Part shown: in pieces, positions 17,333 to 26,000 of the stretch
Layout: every line of letters begins with the position of its first letter
Position numbering within the stretch: position 1 is the stretch's first letter
Origin: Kallotenue papyrolyticum
GTDB lineage: Bacteria; Chloroflexota; Chloroflexia; Chloroflexales; Kallotenuaceae
Reading direction: 5' to 3'
DNA length: 64,000 nucleotides
Assembly: GCF_000526415.1 (NCBI RefSeq)
Contig: NZ_JAGA01000002.1
Span: 922,001 to 986,000 of the forward strand
Translations under genes and position numbers: made by a program
Notes under the pieces: generated by a model
Seen by the model: only the letters and a program-made list of their open reading frames with translations
Databases searched by the model: none
Told to the model about the DNA's origin: nothing

Positions 17333-18561
17333 GCGGCGCTGTGCGGGATCGCTGCGGCAGGCTGACTCACCGGCGCGGGCTCGGTCACCCCCAGGTCGTC
17401 GCGCATACGTAGATCGCGCTGGCTGAGCGTCTGGAGCATCAGCGCCAGCACCCACGAGGCGATCAACTGGATGCCGTTTAGCACCAGCAGCGCGCTCATC
17501 GCCGGCAGGAACCACGGCGCGGCCGCGGTGGCATCGGTCAGGTGATAGGCAACCGCCACCAGGTAGAGGCCAATGCCGGCGCCGATCGAGACCAGACCCG
17601 CAACCCCGAAAAAGATGCGCTCCAGGTTGGGCCGGAACAGTGGCCGTCCCAGGATGCCCTGGCGGATCGGGCGGCGGTAAAAGAGCGAGACGATGTAGTT
17701 GTAGAGCCGCCCGCTGGTCACCAGCGTCGAGCCGGCGACCAGCAGCACCAGCGCCATGAAGAGCTGAGGAAACGGCCAGGCGTTGTCGGCGCTGCCGGCG
17801 AGCAAGCCCATCGCGCCGAGGATCAGCCCCGCGACGAAGAGCAGCAGCCCCATGCCGCCGAAGATGCGCACCGGATTGTAGGTCAGCGTGGTCCAGATGA
17901 TGGCATGCAGGAAGCGGAAGCCGTCGCGCACGACGCTGAGCTTGGAGCGGCCCAGCCGTTCTTTGTACGGAATCGGCACCTCAACCATCGTGAGTTGTTC
18001 GTGGAGCGCGCGGGTGCTCATCGCCGGCGTGAAGTTCAGCCCATCCGGCAGGGGGTAGAGCTGTGGCAGCGCGTCGCGGCGCAGCACACGCATGCCGCTG
18101 GCCGAGTCGCTGATCCGGGCGCAGCCGACCAGGTTGAGCAGCGCGGCGAAGAACAGGTTGCCGATGCGCCGCACCAGCGGCATCTCGCTTTCGCGGCCGG
18201 CCATGCGCGAGCCGATCACGATGTCTGCGCCGCCGAGCGCGGCTTTGCACAACTCGGCGAAATGTTCGGGCGGATACGTGCCGTCGGCATCCAGAAACGC
18301 CAGCAGATCGCCCTGGGCGTGGCGAAAGCCGGTTTTGATCGCGCCGCCGTAGCCGCGATTGGGCTGGCGGATCAGGCGCACCGGGTAGCGTGCCGCGATC
18401 TCGGCGGTGCGGTCGCGCGAGCCGTCATCAACTACGATACACTCAACCTGATCCACGCCCGCCGCCCAGATCGAGGGCATGCTCTTGAGCACCCGCTCGA
18501 CGATCTCGGCGATGCCGTCCTCTTCGTTATACGCCGGGATGATCACGGAAAGCTGCGTCAT
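17329..18561 (-). CDS. Dolichyl-phosphate-mannose-synthase-like GT2 with membrane tail
   Basis: 410 residues. Residues 1-230 are a GT2 domain of the DPM1/GtrB type: VIIPAYNEEDGIAEIVERVL, CIVVDDGSRDRTAEIAARYP, NRGYGGAIKTGFRHAQGD and FLDADGTYPPEH with the metal-binding DAD, plus SGMRVLRRDAL. Residues 245-390 hold four hydrophobic segments, as in GtrB-type polyprenol-phosphate glycosyltransferases. These charge undecaprenyl phosphate with a sugar for outer-face GT-C enzymes, of which several lie downstream. ATG 18561 with AGGAG 9 nt upstream is preferred over GTG 18579. Confidence 0.85.
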   Translation of the reverse strand: MTQLSVIIPAYNEEDGIAEIVERVLKSMPSIWAAGVDQVECIVVDDGSRDRTAEIAARYPVRLIRQPNRGYGGAIKTGFRHAQGDLLAFLDADGTYPPEHFAELCKAALGGADIVIGSRMAGRESEMPLVRRIGNLFFAALLNLVGCARISDSASGMRVLRRDALPQLYPLPDGLNFTPAMSTRALHEQLTMVEVPIPYKERLGRSKLSVVRDGFRFLHAIIWTTLTYNPVRIFGGMGLLLFVAGLILGAMGLLAGSADNAWPFPQLFMALVLLVAGSTLVTSGRLYNYIVSLFYRRPIRQGILGRPLFRPNLERIFFGVAGLVSIGAGIGLYLVAVAYHLTDATAAAPWFLPAMSALLVLNGIQLIASWVLALMLQTLSQRDLRMRDDLGVTEPAPVSQPAAAIPHSAA

Positions 18562-18575
18562 GGCTCTTGCTCCTG

Positions 18576-19316
18576 TCACACGCGCGTCGCGGCTGGCGCG
18601 CTGGTCTGACGCTTGATCGCCTGCGGCGCGCGCATATCTTTGAGCACGCGGGCGGGCACGCCGCCGACGACGGTGTAGGACGGAACATCGCGGGTGACGA
18701 CCGCGCCCGCCGCCACCACGCTGTGCCGGCCAATGCGCACGCCGTCGAGCACGATCGCGCCGGCGCCGATCCAGACATCATCTTCGATCACGATGCCACG
18801 CGTGATGATCGGCTGGGCGCTGATCGGGCGATCGAGGTCGGAGTAGTCATGATCGACGGCCAGCAGCTGCACCCGCGGCGCGAGATAGACATCGTCCCCG
18901 ATGCTGATGCCGCCCTGTCCACGCAGGATGCAGCCTTCGCCGATCAGCGAGCGCGCGCCAATGCTGATGCCGGCGCGCGGCAGGTCGCGGAAGTTATAAA
19001 CGTGGAGCACCGCATGGTGCATCACAAAGGTGCCGGGACCAATGCTGACGCCGCCCGGCGTGGCGTGAATATACACGCCATGGTCGATATATGCGCCACG
19101 GCCCAGCCGGATGTGGGAGGCCCAGCGCAGGCGCACATGGTCTTCGATCGCCGCCATGCCGTCCATCTGCAGCATGGCGCGGTAGAGCAGGCCGCGCACG
19201 CCGATGCCGACGATGCTCGGGATCCAGCCGGCGCCCCATTGCAGGGCCTGTTCCCAGAGGTAGCGTGGCAGGCTGGCGGCCTGTCGCCTGAGATAGAGTT
19301 GGAGCATGTCGCGCAT
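18576..19316 (-). CDS. Hexapeptide-repeat acyltransferase (WbbJ/maltose-acetyltransferase-like)
   Basis: About 246 residues. The region from residue 75 is a left-handed parallel beta-helix of hexapeptide repeats ([68 protein letters not shown]), with the catalytic-type His in VDHDY. This family O-acetylates sugars using acetyl-CoA. The N-terminal start is uncertain: ATG 19316 is chosen because residues before it are low-complexity and overlap nothing conserved, but its RBS is weak. Lies between the Wzz-like gene and the GT2 gene. Confidence 0.82.
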   Translation of the reverse strand: MRDMLQLYLRRQAASLPRYLWEQALQWGAGWIPSIVGIGVRGLLYRAMLQMDGMAAIEDHVRLRWASHIRLGRGAYIDHGVYIHATPGGVSIGPGTFVMHHAVLHVYNFRDLPRAGISIGARSLIGEGCILRGQGGISIGDDVYLAPRVQLLAVDHDYSDLDRPISAQPIITRGIVIEDDVWIGAGAIVLDGVRIGRHSVVAAGAVVTRDVPSYTVVGGVPARVLKDMRAPQAIKRQTSAPAATRV

Positions 19317-19389
19317 GGATTGATTGCCTGTCCGGAGGTGCCCCTGCCCCAGGGCGTGTCCCTGCCCGCGGTCCATGGGGCGTTCGCTG

Positions 19390-20955
19390 TTACGCATCGA
19401 GCGTCGCCGGTTGTGGCGCGGCGGAGCGCGCCATGGCGGGTCGGCTGCGCCGATCATGGTCCAGCAGGACCAGTCCCACCACGCGCGCCCCGGCCTCGCT
19501 CAGACGCGCCAGCGCGCGGCGTGTATCGGCGACGCCCTCGATCGCCGGATCGATAACCAGCAGCACCATGGTGACGTGGGGCGCCAGCAGCGTTGCGTCC
19601 GCGCCGATCAGCACCGCCGGGCCGTCGAAGATCGTCACTTCGGCCTGCTCGGCGATGGCCTGCACGGCATGCGGCCAGTGCAGCGCGGGCACAAGCTGCG
19701 CGTTGGGGGCATGGGCGTCGCCCGGCAGCAGCGCCAGCTCTGGCTGCTCGGTGGCCCACAGCAGCGCGGCGACCGGCTGATCCGGATCGCGCAGCAGCGC
19801 CTGAATGCCGGCGCCGGTGGCCTGGAACATGGCGCTCAGCGCGTCGCTGGCCAGATTCGCATCAACCAGCAGCGTCTGCTGGCCCGAGCGCGCGAAGAGG
19901 CGAGCTATGTCGCTGCTGAGTCGGCTGCGTTCAAGGGTAGCATAGGCGCTGGTCACCATGATCGTCGAACGCTCGGCGCTCGCAAGCTGCAGCAGCAGTT
20001 CGGCGCGCAGCGCCAGACACTGCTGTCCGCGCGGTGTGGCCAGGGATGAGTCGGATACGATGCCGGACCATCCGGTAGGTATGGTTGCCAGCAGCGGCTG
20101 ACCAACCACCACGTCTGTCCGCCGTTGGCGACTCCAGATGTCGTCCCATGTTTCCAGCAGCCAGGCCGCCGCCATGCCGATCGCCAGGCCGAGCAGGGCA
20201 GCCAGCGCGACGATCGGAAAGAGACGGCGGGGCAGTGGTGTCGCCGGCGGCTCGGCGGGCTCGAAGACGGCCAGGGAATTGATGGCCGAGTCGTTGAGGC
20301 GGTCGAGCAGCCCTTGGTAGGTGGCTTGATCCGTGGCTTTGATCGTCTCCAGCTCACGCAGTCGCTGTTGTGCCTCGGCGATCTCGCCGGCGGAGGTCAT
20401 CGATTGGAGCGAGCCTTTGAGTTGATCGATCTGCTGGTCGATCCCTTTGATCTTGCCGGCAAGATCCTCGATTTGCGTTTGCGTAAATTCGCGCTGGCTC
20501 TCGATCTTTTCGGGTGATGTCGGGCTGTAAGCGATGAGCTGCTGGGCCAGCGCGTTGGCGATGTGCGCGGCGCGTTCGGGGTTGGTGTCCAGCACCGTGA
20601 GTTCGATCAATTGTGCTTGGGGAATAACCCGCGTTGCGATCATCCGTTCGCTGAGCAGTTCGGCGCTGAAGGGCAACTGGAGCTGGTGTATGACCGGCTC
20701 GGTAATCGGGCGGCGGCGAGCCATTTCGGCGTAAAAGCCCGCCAGCGTCAGACTCACGCCGCTGAGGTTATCCTTGGGAGCCACGCTGCGCAGGTTGTTG
20801 CCGACCATGAGAGTCGTGCGCGCAAGGTACTGTGGTGGTTGCATGTGCACAAGGTAGCCAGCCGTGGTGCCGCTGACCAGGCCGGCCAGCACCACCAGCC
20901 ACCACCAGCGCCGAAACACATAGTGTCCACGATCAAGCAGATCCCAGGTCTCCAT
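19390..20955 (-). CDS. Wzz/BY-kinase-like chain-length regulator lacking Walker A
   Basis: 521 residues. Membrane helices at about 17-36 and 245-267 bracket a periplasmic-type coiled-coil region (residues 150-215), the Wzz topology. A cytoplasmic BY-kinase-like domain follows ([23 protein letters not shown] at 332-354; TLLVDANL at 361-368). In active BY-kinases the first segment reads GxxxGKST; here no glycine or lysine of Walker A remains, while the Walker A' strand is kept. There is no tyrosine-rich tail. It likely regulates glycan chain length without kinase activity. ATG 20955 is preferred to the TTG at 20976. Confidence 0.8.
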   Translation of the reverse strand: METWDLLDRGHYVFRRWWWLVVLAGLVSGTTAGYLVHMQPPQYLARTTLMVGNNLRSVAPKDNLSGVSLTLAGFYAEMARRRPITEPVIHQLQLPFSAELLSERMIATRVIPQAQLIELTVLDTNPERAAHIANALAQQLIAYSPTSPEKIESQREFTQTQIEDLAGKIKGIDQQIDQLKGSLQSMTSAGEIAEAQQRLRELETIKATDQATYQGLLDRLNDSAINSLAVFEPAEPPATPLPRRLFPIVALAALLGLAIGMAAAWLLETWDDIWSRQRRTDVVVGQPLLATIPTGWSGIVSDSSLATPRGQQCLALRAELLLQLASAERSTIMVTSAYATLERSRLSSDIARLFARSGQQTLLVDANLASDALSAMFQATGAGIQALLRDPDQPVAALLWATEQPELALLPGDAHAPNAQLVPALHWPHAVQAIAEQAEVTIFDGPAVLIGADATLLAPHVTMVLLVIDPAIEGVADTRRALARLSEAGARVVGLVLLDHDRRSRPAMARSAAPQPATLDA

Positions 20956-20972
20956 GCCCTCACCTTTTCCGG

Positions 20973-21608
20973 TCAAGCGCCGGTCATATTGGCCTGGAGG
21001 CCTATACTCGGGGAACGCGCCAGGGAGAGGTCGTCGCGTTGTGCCAGCGCGCGGCGCATCATGTCGGCGATCAGGTGGCAGAGCGTCATGTGCACATCCT
21101 CGATCTGGTTCATGCGCTCGCTGGGCACCACCACACAGTGATCGGTGATCCGGAGCAACTCGCCGCCCTGGTAGCCCGTGAGTCCGATGGTGATGGCGCC
21201 CTGCGCCGCCGCGTACTGGACCGCGTTGATCACGTTGGGGGAGCGCCCACTGCCGCTGATGGCCACAACCACATCGCCGGGATTCAGCAGCGCGCGCAAC
21301 TGCTGTTCGAAGCCCTGATCGTAGCCTTCATCGTTGGCCCACGCTGAAAAGATCGGCATGTTGTCGGTGAGCGCCACGGCTCTGACGCGGTGCTGACCAG
21401 TGCTGATCGTCCATTTCTGGAGATCACAGGCAAAATGGCTGGCGGTGGCAGCGCTGCCGCCGTTGCCGATCACATAGATCGTGCGGCCGTAACGATGGGC
21501 CAGCAACAACGCATCGATGATCTCGTCAATCGGTTGGAGCGGAATGCTTGAGAGCAGCGATCCAACTTCATCGAGATAGGCGGTTATGCACTCGAACCGG
21601 CTCGCCAT
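20973..21608 (-). CDS. gmhA: SIS-domain isomerase, GmhA-like (sedoheptulose-7-phosphate isomerase)
   Basis: 211 residues. The SIS core shows YVIGNGGSAATASHFACDLQKWT (phosphosugar loop), LTDNMPIFSAWANDEGYDQGFEQQL, VVVAISGSGRSPNVINAVQYA and the C-terminal EDVHMTLCHLIADMMR, all strongly GmhA-like; the usual start of heptose synthesis from sedoheptulose-7-P. ATG 21608 has GGAAGG/AGGA about 10 nt upstream. The frame is open further (possible ATG 21737), but the family normally begins here. It heads the minus-strand glycan operon, and hddA/hddC-like genes lie 3-6 kb away on the right. Confidence 0.85.
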   Translation of the reverse strand: MASRFECITAYLDEVGSLLSSIPLQPIDEIIDALLLAHRYGRTIYVIGNGGSAATASHFACDLQKWTISTGQHRVRAVALTDNMPIFSAWANDEGYDQGFEQQLRALLNPGDVVVAISGSGRSPNVINAVQYAAAQGAITIGLTGYQGGELLRITDHCVVVPSERMNQIEDVHMTLCHLIADMMRRALAQRDDLSLARSPSIGLQANMTGA

Positions 21609-22174
21609 AGGTCGATCATCCTTCCTTCGCGGCTGATGCAGATCGCTCCGCTCAACGATGGCCCAGGCGCTGGAGTACGCCTGCGCGACGAGTGCGCGCG
21701 TCAGCGCGGTGTCGTTATGCCGAGCATAGGAGGACATGCTTTCATCCCGCTGTGCGCTCGCTAGCCCTTCCTTGCATTTGGCTATCTGTCCTTGTTGGCG
21801 ACAACCAGCCGGCCGGTGGCGCCTGAAAAATGGTTCGTTTGACGTATTGACTTGGTACTTTGATCCTATACAATGGTGGTACTTGAGGGGCAGGCATTGC
21901 GCCTCTGTCAAAGCGGCCCTAAAACGCCCGTGTGGTTGGCCGCGTTTCCGCTTTATCGTCTCTGCCTGGTGGACGGGATGCGACATGTGTCGCGCAGAAG
22001 ACGATCGACAGGCAGCCCAGCCTGTGGGGCGGGATCCGGTGATGAGATGGGGGCAACCATCGGGCGGTCGAGCGGAGCAACCCCGGCGTTGCAAGTCCTC
22101 CTCGCGGCATGCGCCCCGTTTGCGCTTCAGTGCAGGTGTGTCTTTCGGTCACGAACCGAACCAAGGGGAACGTC
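21609..22174. other. Divergent intergenic region between gmhA-like and histidine kinase genes
   Basis: 566 nt with no convincing gene. The right half carries the plus-strand promoter at 21847-21874. Two direct copies of GGTACTT (21854-21860 and 21878-21884) flank its -10 region, spaced 24 nt, and could be a regulator site. The left half could encode an N-terminal extension of the GmhA-like protein in minus frame (from ATG 21737), but nothing there looks conserved. No promoter for the minus-strand operon could be picked with confidence. Confidence 0.5.
21847..21874 (+). promoter_or_regulatory. Sigma-70-type promoter before the histidine kinase
   Basis: TTGACT at 21847-21852 and TACAAT at 21869-21874 with a 16-nt spacer, in a locally AT-rich stretch of the gap. 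It points to the histidine kinase start 300 nt downstream, implying a long leader. Confidence 0.6.
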
Positions 22175-23410
22175 ATGCTCGATCTGGCGCAGGTATCCAT
22201 GGAAGACTCCGGATCGGCAAGGGAGTGGACGATTGAGCGCTTACAGGATGCCGTCGACACAGCCGGTCTGGTACTATGGGAGCTCGACCCCGCGACGCTG
22301 GGCTGTACCTTCGTGAGCAATGGTATTGAACGCCTGTCGGGATATTCCGCAGCGCTTTGGTTGTCGCATCCCCAGTTCTGGTTGAGCCGTATCCATGCTG
22401 CCGATAGGCAGACGTTGTTTGACGCATGCGCAGCGGCAGCGCGCCATGCAGCCAAGCAGAACGTTGTGCTGCGTCTGCTGACCGCGGATGAGTGCCTCCT
22501 CTGGATCTCCGTCATGCTGCACGTGGTGGTTGACGAAGCGGGTTGCTGCCGGCTGAGGGGCACCATGTGTGATATCAGTTCGTTGCCAGGCATTCTTCAA
22601 AGTGAGATGGAAGCGCTGCGGCACAACCATGGTCTGTTGGATGAGGCCGAGGCACTCCGTCGTTCGGATCGCTTCAAGTCGGAGTTTATCGCGCATATTT
22701 CTCACGAGCTCCGGACGCCGCTCCACCATATCAAAGGCTATGCTTCCACCCTGCTGCGTTCGCATGAGCAGTGCGATCCCGCGACGCTGCGCGACTATCT
22801 GCAGATCATTATCGAGGAAACCGATCAGTTAGAGCGCCTGGTCGTCGATATTCTCGATACCTCGCGCATCGAACGTCAGGCCTTGACGTTGGATATCGAT
22901 AGCGTGCGTCTAGATGAGTTGGTGCGAAAAGTGCTACAGCGCTGGGCATTGACCAGCCATCACCATTTTGAACTGATCATGCCGTCGGATATGCCGCCCA
23001 TACCGGCCGATCCCTACCGCATCGAGCAGGTGCTCAACAATCTTCTGTCCAATGTTGTGCGCTATACCCCTGAACGCACGCTGACAACAATCAGCCTGCA
23101 GACGAGTCGCAGCGAGGTGCAGCTCAGCGTACGCGATCGCGGCCCGGGCGTTGCGCCGGAGCATCTGCCCCACCTCTTCGAGCGTTTTTACCGGGCGCAC
23201 ACCGCTACCCGCTCCGGTGAGCGAGGCAGCGGCCTGGGTCTCTTCATCTGTAAAGAAATTATCGAGCAGCATGGTGGCACGATCTGGGCTGCCAACATGC
23301 CCGATGGCGGAATGCTCTTCTGCTTTCGTTTACCGCGGCGTCGTTCCGCCGCCTTGCAGCAGCAGGTGCCCACGCCGGGTGCCTGCGCCGAGCGCGCGCC
23401 CGTTGAATAG
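22175..23410 (+). CDS. Soluble PAS-domain sensor histidine kinase
   Basis: 411 residues, no membrane helix. Residues 20-140 form a PAS domain (LVLWELDPATLGCTFVSNGIERLSGYSAAL...). A HisKA domain follows with SEFIAHISHELRTPLHHIKGY, where the first His of HELRTP is the phospho-acceptor. The HATPase_c domain has NNLLSNVVRYTP (N box), DRGPGVAP (G1), LFERFYR (F box) and GSGLGLFICKEIIEQHGGTI (G2), so it should be active. AAGGGG lies 6 nt before ATG. The partner is presumably the OmpR-type regulator 158 nt downstream. The cue is cytoplasmic and unknown; location suggests control of glycan synthesis (inference). Confidence 0.88.
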   Translation: MLDLAQVSMEDSGSAREWTIERLQDAVDTAGLVLWELDPATLGCTFVSNGIERLSGYSAALWLSHPQFWLSRIHAADRQTLFDACAAAARHAAKQNVVLRLLTADECLLWISVMLHVVVDEAGCCRLRGTMCDISSLPGILQSEMEALRHNHGLLDEAEALRRSDRFKSEFIAHISHELRTPLHHIKGYASTLLRSHEQCDPATLRDYLQIIIEETDQLERLVVDILDTSRIERQALTLDIDSVRLDELVRKVLQRWALTSHHHFELIMPSDMPPIPADPYRIEQVLNNLLSNVVRYTPERTLTTISLQTSRSEVQLSVRDRGPGVAPEHLPHLFERFYRAHTATRSGERGSGLGLFICKEIIEQHGGTIWAANMPDGGMLFCFRLPRRRSAALQQQVPTPGACAERAPVE

Positions 23411-23568
23411 GCAGGTCCCGCAGGGACGCAGCCAGTTCGTGACAGCTCCCGTATTCGCAGGCCCGTACAAGCCGAGGGCTGAAGCCGGGTATCCATGTGT
23501 GAGTGCAGGGCGAAGCAGAGCGCTTCGTCTGCGAACGGCCGGGGGTCCGCCCTCGAAAGGACGCAACT

Positions 23569-24294
23569 ATGATCGGTTTGGTCAAGCCCGGGCCACGCAT
23601 TCGGCAGGGGACGATCCTGGTGGTGGAAGACGAGGTTCGTGCTCAACGTTTGTTGCGCCTCAATCTGGAACCGCTCGGGTATCGGGTGATCACAGCCAAC
23701 CGGGCAGCCCTGGTCATGGAGTCGGTCGAGCAGTACATGCCCGACCTGGTGGTCCTGGATGTGCGTTTGCCCGACGGCAACGGGTTCGAAGTCTGCCAGG
23801 AGTTGCGCAGCATTTCCGATGTGCCGGTCATTTTTCTCAGCGCGCATGGGCAGGCCGCCGAACGCATTCGTGGCCTCGAACTGGGCGCCGATGATTACAT
23901 CAACAAACCGTACGATCCCCTGGAACTGGCGGCGCGGATCGAGGCCGTCCTGCGGCGGAGCCAGGGGCGCGCGCCCGCCCTGGCGCGGATTTTCCGGTGT
24001 GGCCCGTTGTATATCGATATGGAGCAGCGCCTGGTGCTGCTGGATGGTGTTGAAATCCACCTTTCGCGCACGGAGTACCGGTTGCTGGAATACCTGGCGC
24101 TGAACGCCGGCCGTACGCTGGTCGCGGATGCGTTGCTTGCCAAAGTCTGGGGACCCGAATATGTTGGCGATTATGCCTCGCTACACCTGTATATCAGCCG
24201 CCTGCGTCGCAAACTGCATGAGGACGCTCACCAGCCGCGCCTGATCCTCACCAAACCCGGCATAGGCTATATGATGCCCAGCGATCCGAGATGA
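23569..24294 (+). CDS. OmpR/PhoB-family response regulator
   Basis: 241 residues. Receiver domain with acidic pair E20/D21, phospho-acceptor D64 (LVVLDVRLPDG), S91 and K113 (ADDYINKPYDP), all intact. The C-terminal winged helix (LSRTEYRLLEYLALNAGRTLVADALLAKVWG, SLHLYISRLRRKLHED, GIGYMM) is of the PhoB/OmpR type. ATG 23569 has AAAGGACG 8 nt upstream. It follows the histidine kinase after a 158-nt gap with two small hairpins (GTCCC-GCA-GGGAC; CGAAGC-AGAGC-GCTTCG), which may lower its expression relative to the kinase. Confidence 0.9.
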   Translation: MIGLVKPGPRIRQGTILVVEDEVRAQRLLRLNLEPLGYRVITANRAALVMESVEQYMPDLVVLDVRLPDGNGFEVCQELRSISDVPVIFLSAHGQAAERIRGLELGADDYINKPYDPLELAARIEAVLRRSQGRAPALARIFRCGPLYIDMEQRLVLLDGVEIHLSRTEYRLLEYLALNAGRTLVADALLAKVWGPEYVGDYASLHLYISRLRRKLHEDAHQPRLILTKPGIGYMMPSDPR

Positions 24295-24362
24295 AGCGCT
24301 GGACTACCGGTAACTGCAAGCATTCTGCAAGCCCGGCGCAAGCGCTCCTTAGCCAGGTGTTA

Positions 24363-24400
24363 GGTGTGTCTGTCATGCTAGAACCGGCGACAGACACATC
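24363..24400. repeat. 12-bp inverted repeat between two regulator genes
   Basis: TGTGTCTGTC (24365-24374) pairs perfectly with GACAGACACA (24389-24398), extended by a G-U and a G-C pair, around a 14-nt loop. It lies in the 223-nt gap behind the response regulator gene. No T run follows on either strand, so it may be an operator or mRNA structure rather than an intrinsic terminator. Confidence 0.6.
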
Positions 24401-24517
24401 GGCCAGGTGCGCTGCTACGGTGGTGGATGCCAGCGTGTACCTGTGAGCCATCGCCTAGCAAGGCCGGCGAGCGCGCCGCGCTGTGCTTGATCGCTTGCTT
24501 ATCGGGAGGGTCGGCCT

Positions 24518-24973
24518 ATGGCCATTGTGCTGCTGCTCGATCGCGATCCGCTCCAGACGCGCGTGATCGGGCATAACCTCGAGTCGTTGGGCCACCATGT
24601 GCTCTGTGCCCAGCAGGAATGGGAGGGGTTGGTGGCCATTAATCGTGTGCATCCTGATCTGGTTGTGTTGGATTGCTCGTTGCCGCGCTGGCGCGAGCTC
24701 CTCAGGCTGCTGCGCAAGCTCCAGGGATGTCAGACAACGCCACTGTTGTTAATCGCGCCGCACTGTCCGCCCCGCTACTATCTGCGCAAGTTTACGGTTG
24801 GCGCCTGGCTGCACCGTCACTTCGCTGCCGAGGAGCTCGTCTGTGCCGTGCAAACCCTTTTGCTGCCCACGCCGTACGCATACGACGGGATGCGCTACCG
24901 CAACGCTGAGCGCAAGGACCGTGGGTGCTCATCCGCGTGTGGCGATCCCGGACGTGGAACAACACTGAGCTGA
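24518..24973 (+). CDS. Stand-alone receiver-like protein with degenerate active site
   Basis: 151 residues. Residues 1-120 follow the receiver fold: IVLLLDRDPLQTRVIGHNLESLGH, DLVVLDCSLPRW with D52 as the phospho-acceptor position, and acidic residues D8/D10. The usual K-P near residue 100 is replaced (VGAWLHRHF) and the conserved Ser/Thr is missing, so ordinary phosphorylation-coupled switching is doubtful. No output domain; the last 35 residues are polar and Cys-containing. GGGAGGG sits 7 nt before ATG. The downstream HddA-like gene starts 12 nt later, so it may share that operon. Confidence 0.7.
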   Translation: MAIVLLLDRDPLQTRVIGHNLESLGHHVLCAQQEWEGLVAINRVHPDLVVLDCSLPRWRELLRLLRKLQGCQTTPLLLIAPHCPPRYYLRKFTVGAWLHRHFAAEELVCAVQTLLLPTPYAYDGMRYRNAERKDRGCSSACGDPGRGTTLS

Positions 24974-24984
24974 ACGAGGGCACG

Positions 24985-25983
24985 ATGATCATTTCGCGCA
25001 CCCCCCTGCGGATCAGTTTTGCCGGCGGCGGCAGCGATCTGCCGATCTTTTACTGTGAAGAGCCGGGGGCGGTTGTCAGCACGGCGATCGACAAGTACAT
25101 CTACATCACCGTCAACCGCAAGTTTGATCAACGCATCCGTGCCAGCTACGCGGTGACCGAGATTGTTGATCGCGTGGACGATCTGCGCCATGAGCTGATT
25201 CGCGAGGCGCTCCGGCTCGTGCGCATCGCCGGAGGCGTGGAAATCACCTCGATCTCGGATGTGCCCTCGCGTGGCAGCGGGCTTGGCTCGTCCAGCAGTT
25301 ATACGGTTGGGCTGCTCAACGCGCTGTATGCATATCGCGGTCGCATGGCGAGCGCGACGCGCCTGGCACAGGAGGCCTGCCAGATCGAGCTGGCGCGCTG
25401 CGGCAAGCCGATCGGCAAACAGGATCAGTACATCGCGGCGTTTGGCGGGCTGCAGTACATCCAGTTCAATCCCGATGAGAGCGTCTTTGTTGATCCGATC
25501 ATCTGCCGTCCCGCGACCAAACAGGCGCTTGGCAGGCGCCTGTTAATGCTGTACACCGGCATGACTCGCTCCGCTGGCGAGGTGCTGGCCGAGCAGCGCG
25601 CCAATGTGCAGCGCGATCACCGGCGGCGTGAACACCTGCGGGCTATGGTGCGGCTGGCGCAGGAGCTCCGTGCGGCCCTGAGTCGCGACGAGCTGGATGC
25701 ATTGGGCGAGATCATGCACGAGGGGTGGATGCGCAAGCGCGAACTGGCGAGCCAGATCAGTAATGATCAGATCGACCGCTGGTACGAACGGGCACGCGCA
25801 GCGGGGGCGCGCGGTGGCAAACTGCTGGGCGCGGGTGGCGGCGGCTTTTTGTTGCTGGATGCTCCCCCGGAGCGGCATGCGGCGATCCAACACGCCTTGC
25901 CTGAGCTGCGGCCGGTGCCACTGCGTTGCGAGCCGCAGGGCAGCAAAATCATCTACGTCGAAGAAGAGGCGCTTTCTTTCTGA
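24985..25983 (+). CDS. hddA: GHMP kinase, HddA-like (D-glycero-D-manno-heptose 7-phosphate kinase)
   Basis: 332 residues. Starts MIISRTPLRISFAGGGSDLP, a near-signature of the HddA/fucokinase-like GHMP group. ATP-binding motif 2 is PSRGSGLGSSSSYTVGLLNAL (about 94-114), preceded by GGVEITSISDV; motif 3 is GGKLLGAGGGGFLLL near the C-terminus. KQDQYIAAFGGL is the usual catalytic-Asp region. The reaction would phosphorylate heptose-7-P at C1. ATG 24985 has GAGGG 5 nt upstream. The partner genes gmhA-like (20973) and hddC-like (27001) support a GDP-heptose pathway. Confidence 0.85.
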   Translation: MIISRTPLRISFAGGGSDLPIFYCEEPGAVVSTAIDKYIYITVNRKFDQRIRASYAVTEIVDRVDDLRHELIREALRLVRIAGGVEITSISDVPSRGSGLGSSSSYTVGLLNALYAYRGRMASATRLAQEACQIELARCGKPIGKQDQYIAAFGGLQYIQFNPDESVFVDPIICRPATKQALGRRLLMLYTGMTRSAGEVLAEQRANVQRDHRRREHLRAMVRLAQELRAALSRDELDALGEIMHEGWMRKRELASQISNDQIDRWYERARAAGARGGKLLGAGGGGFLLLDAPPERHAAIQHALPELRPVPLRCEPQGSKIIYVEEEALSF

Positions 25984-26000
25984 GGCGCATGGAGCAGCGC

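Noticed and set aside
1-21608. LPS O-antigen cluster of a classical diderm
   Set aside because: The gene types fit, but no lipid A or core genes are seen and Chloroflexota lack typical LPS; a capsule or S-layer glycan is the safer reading.
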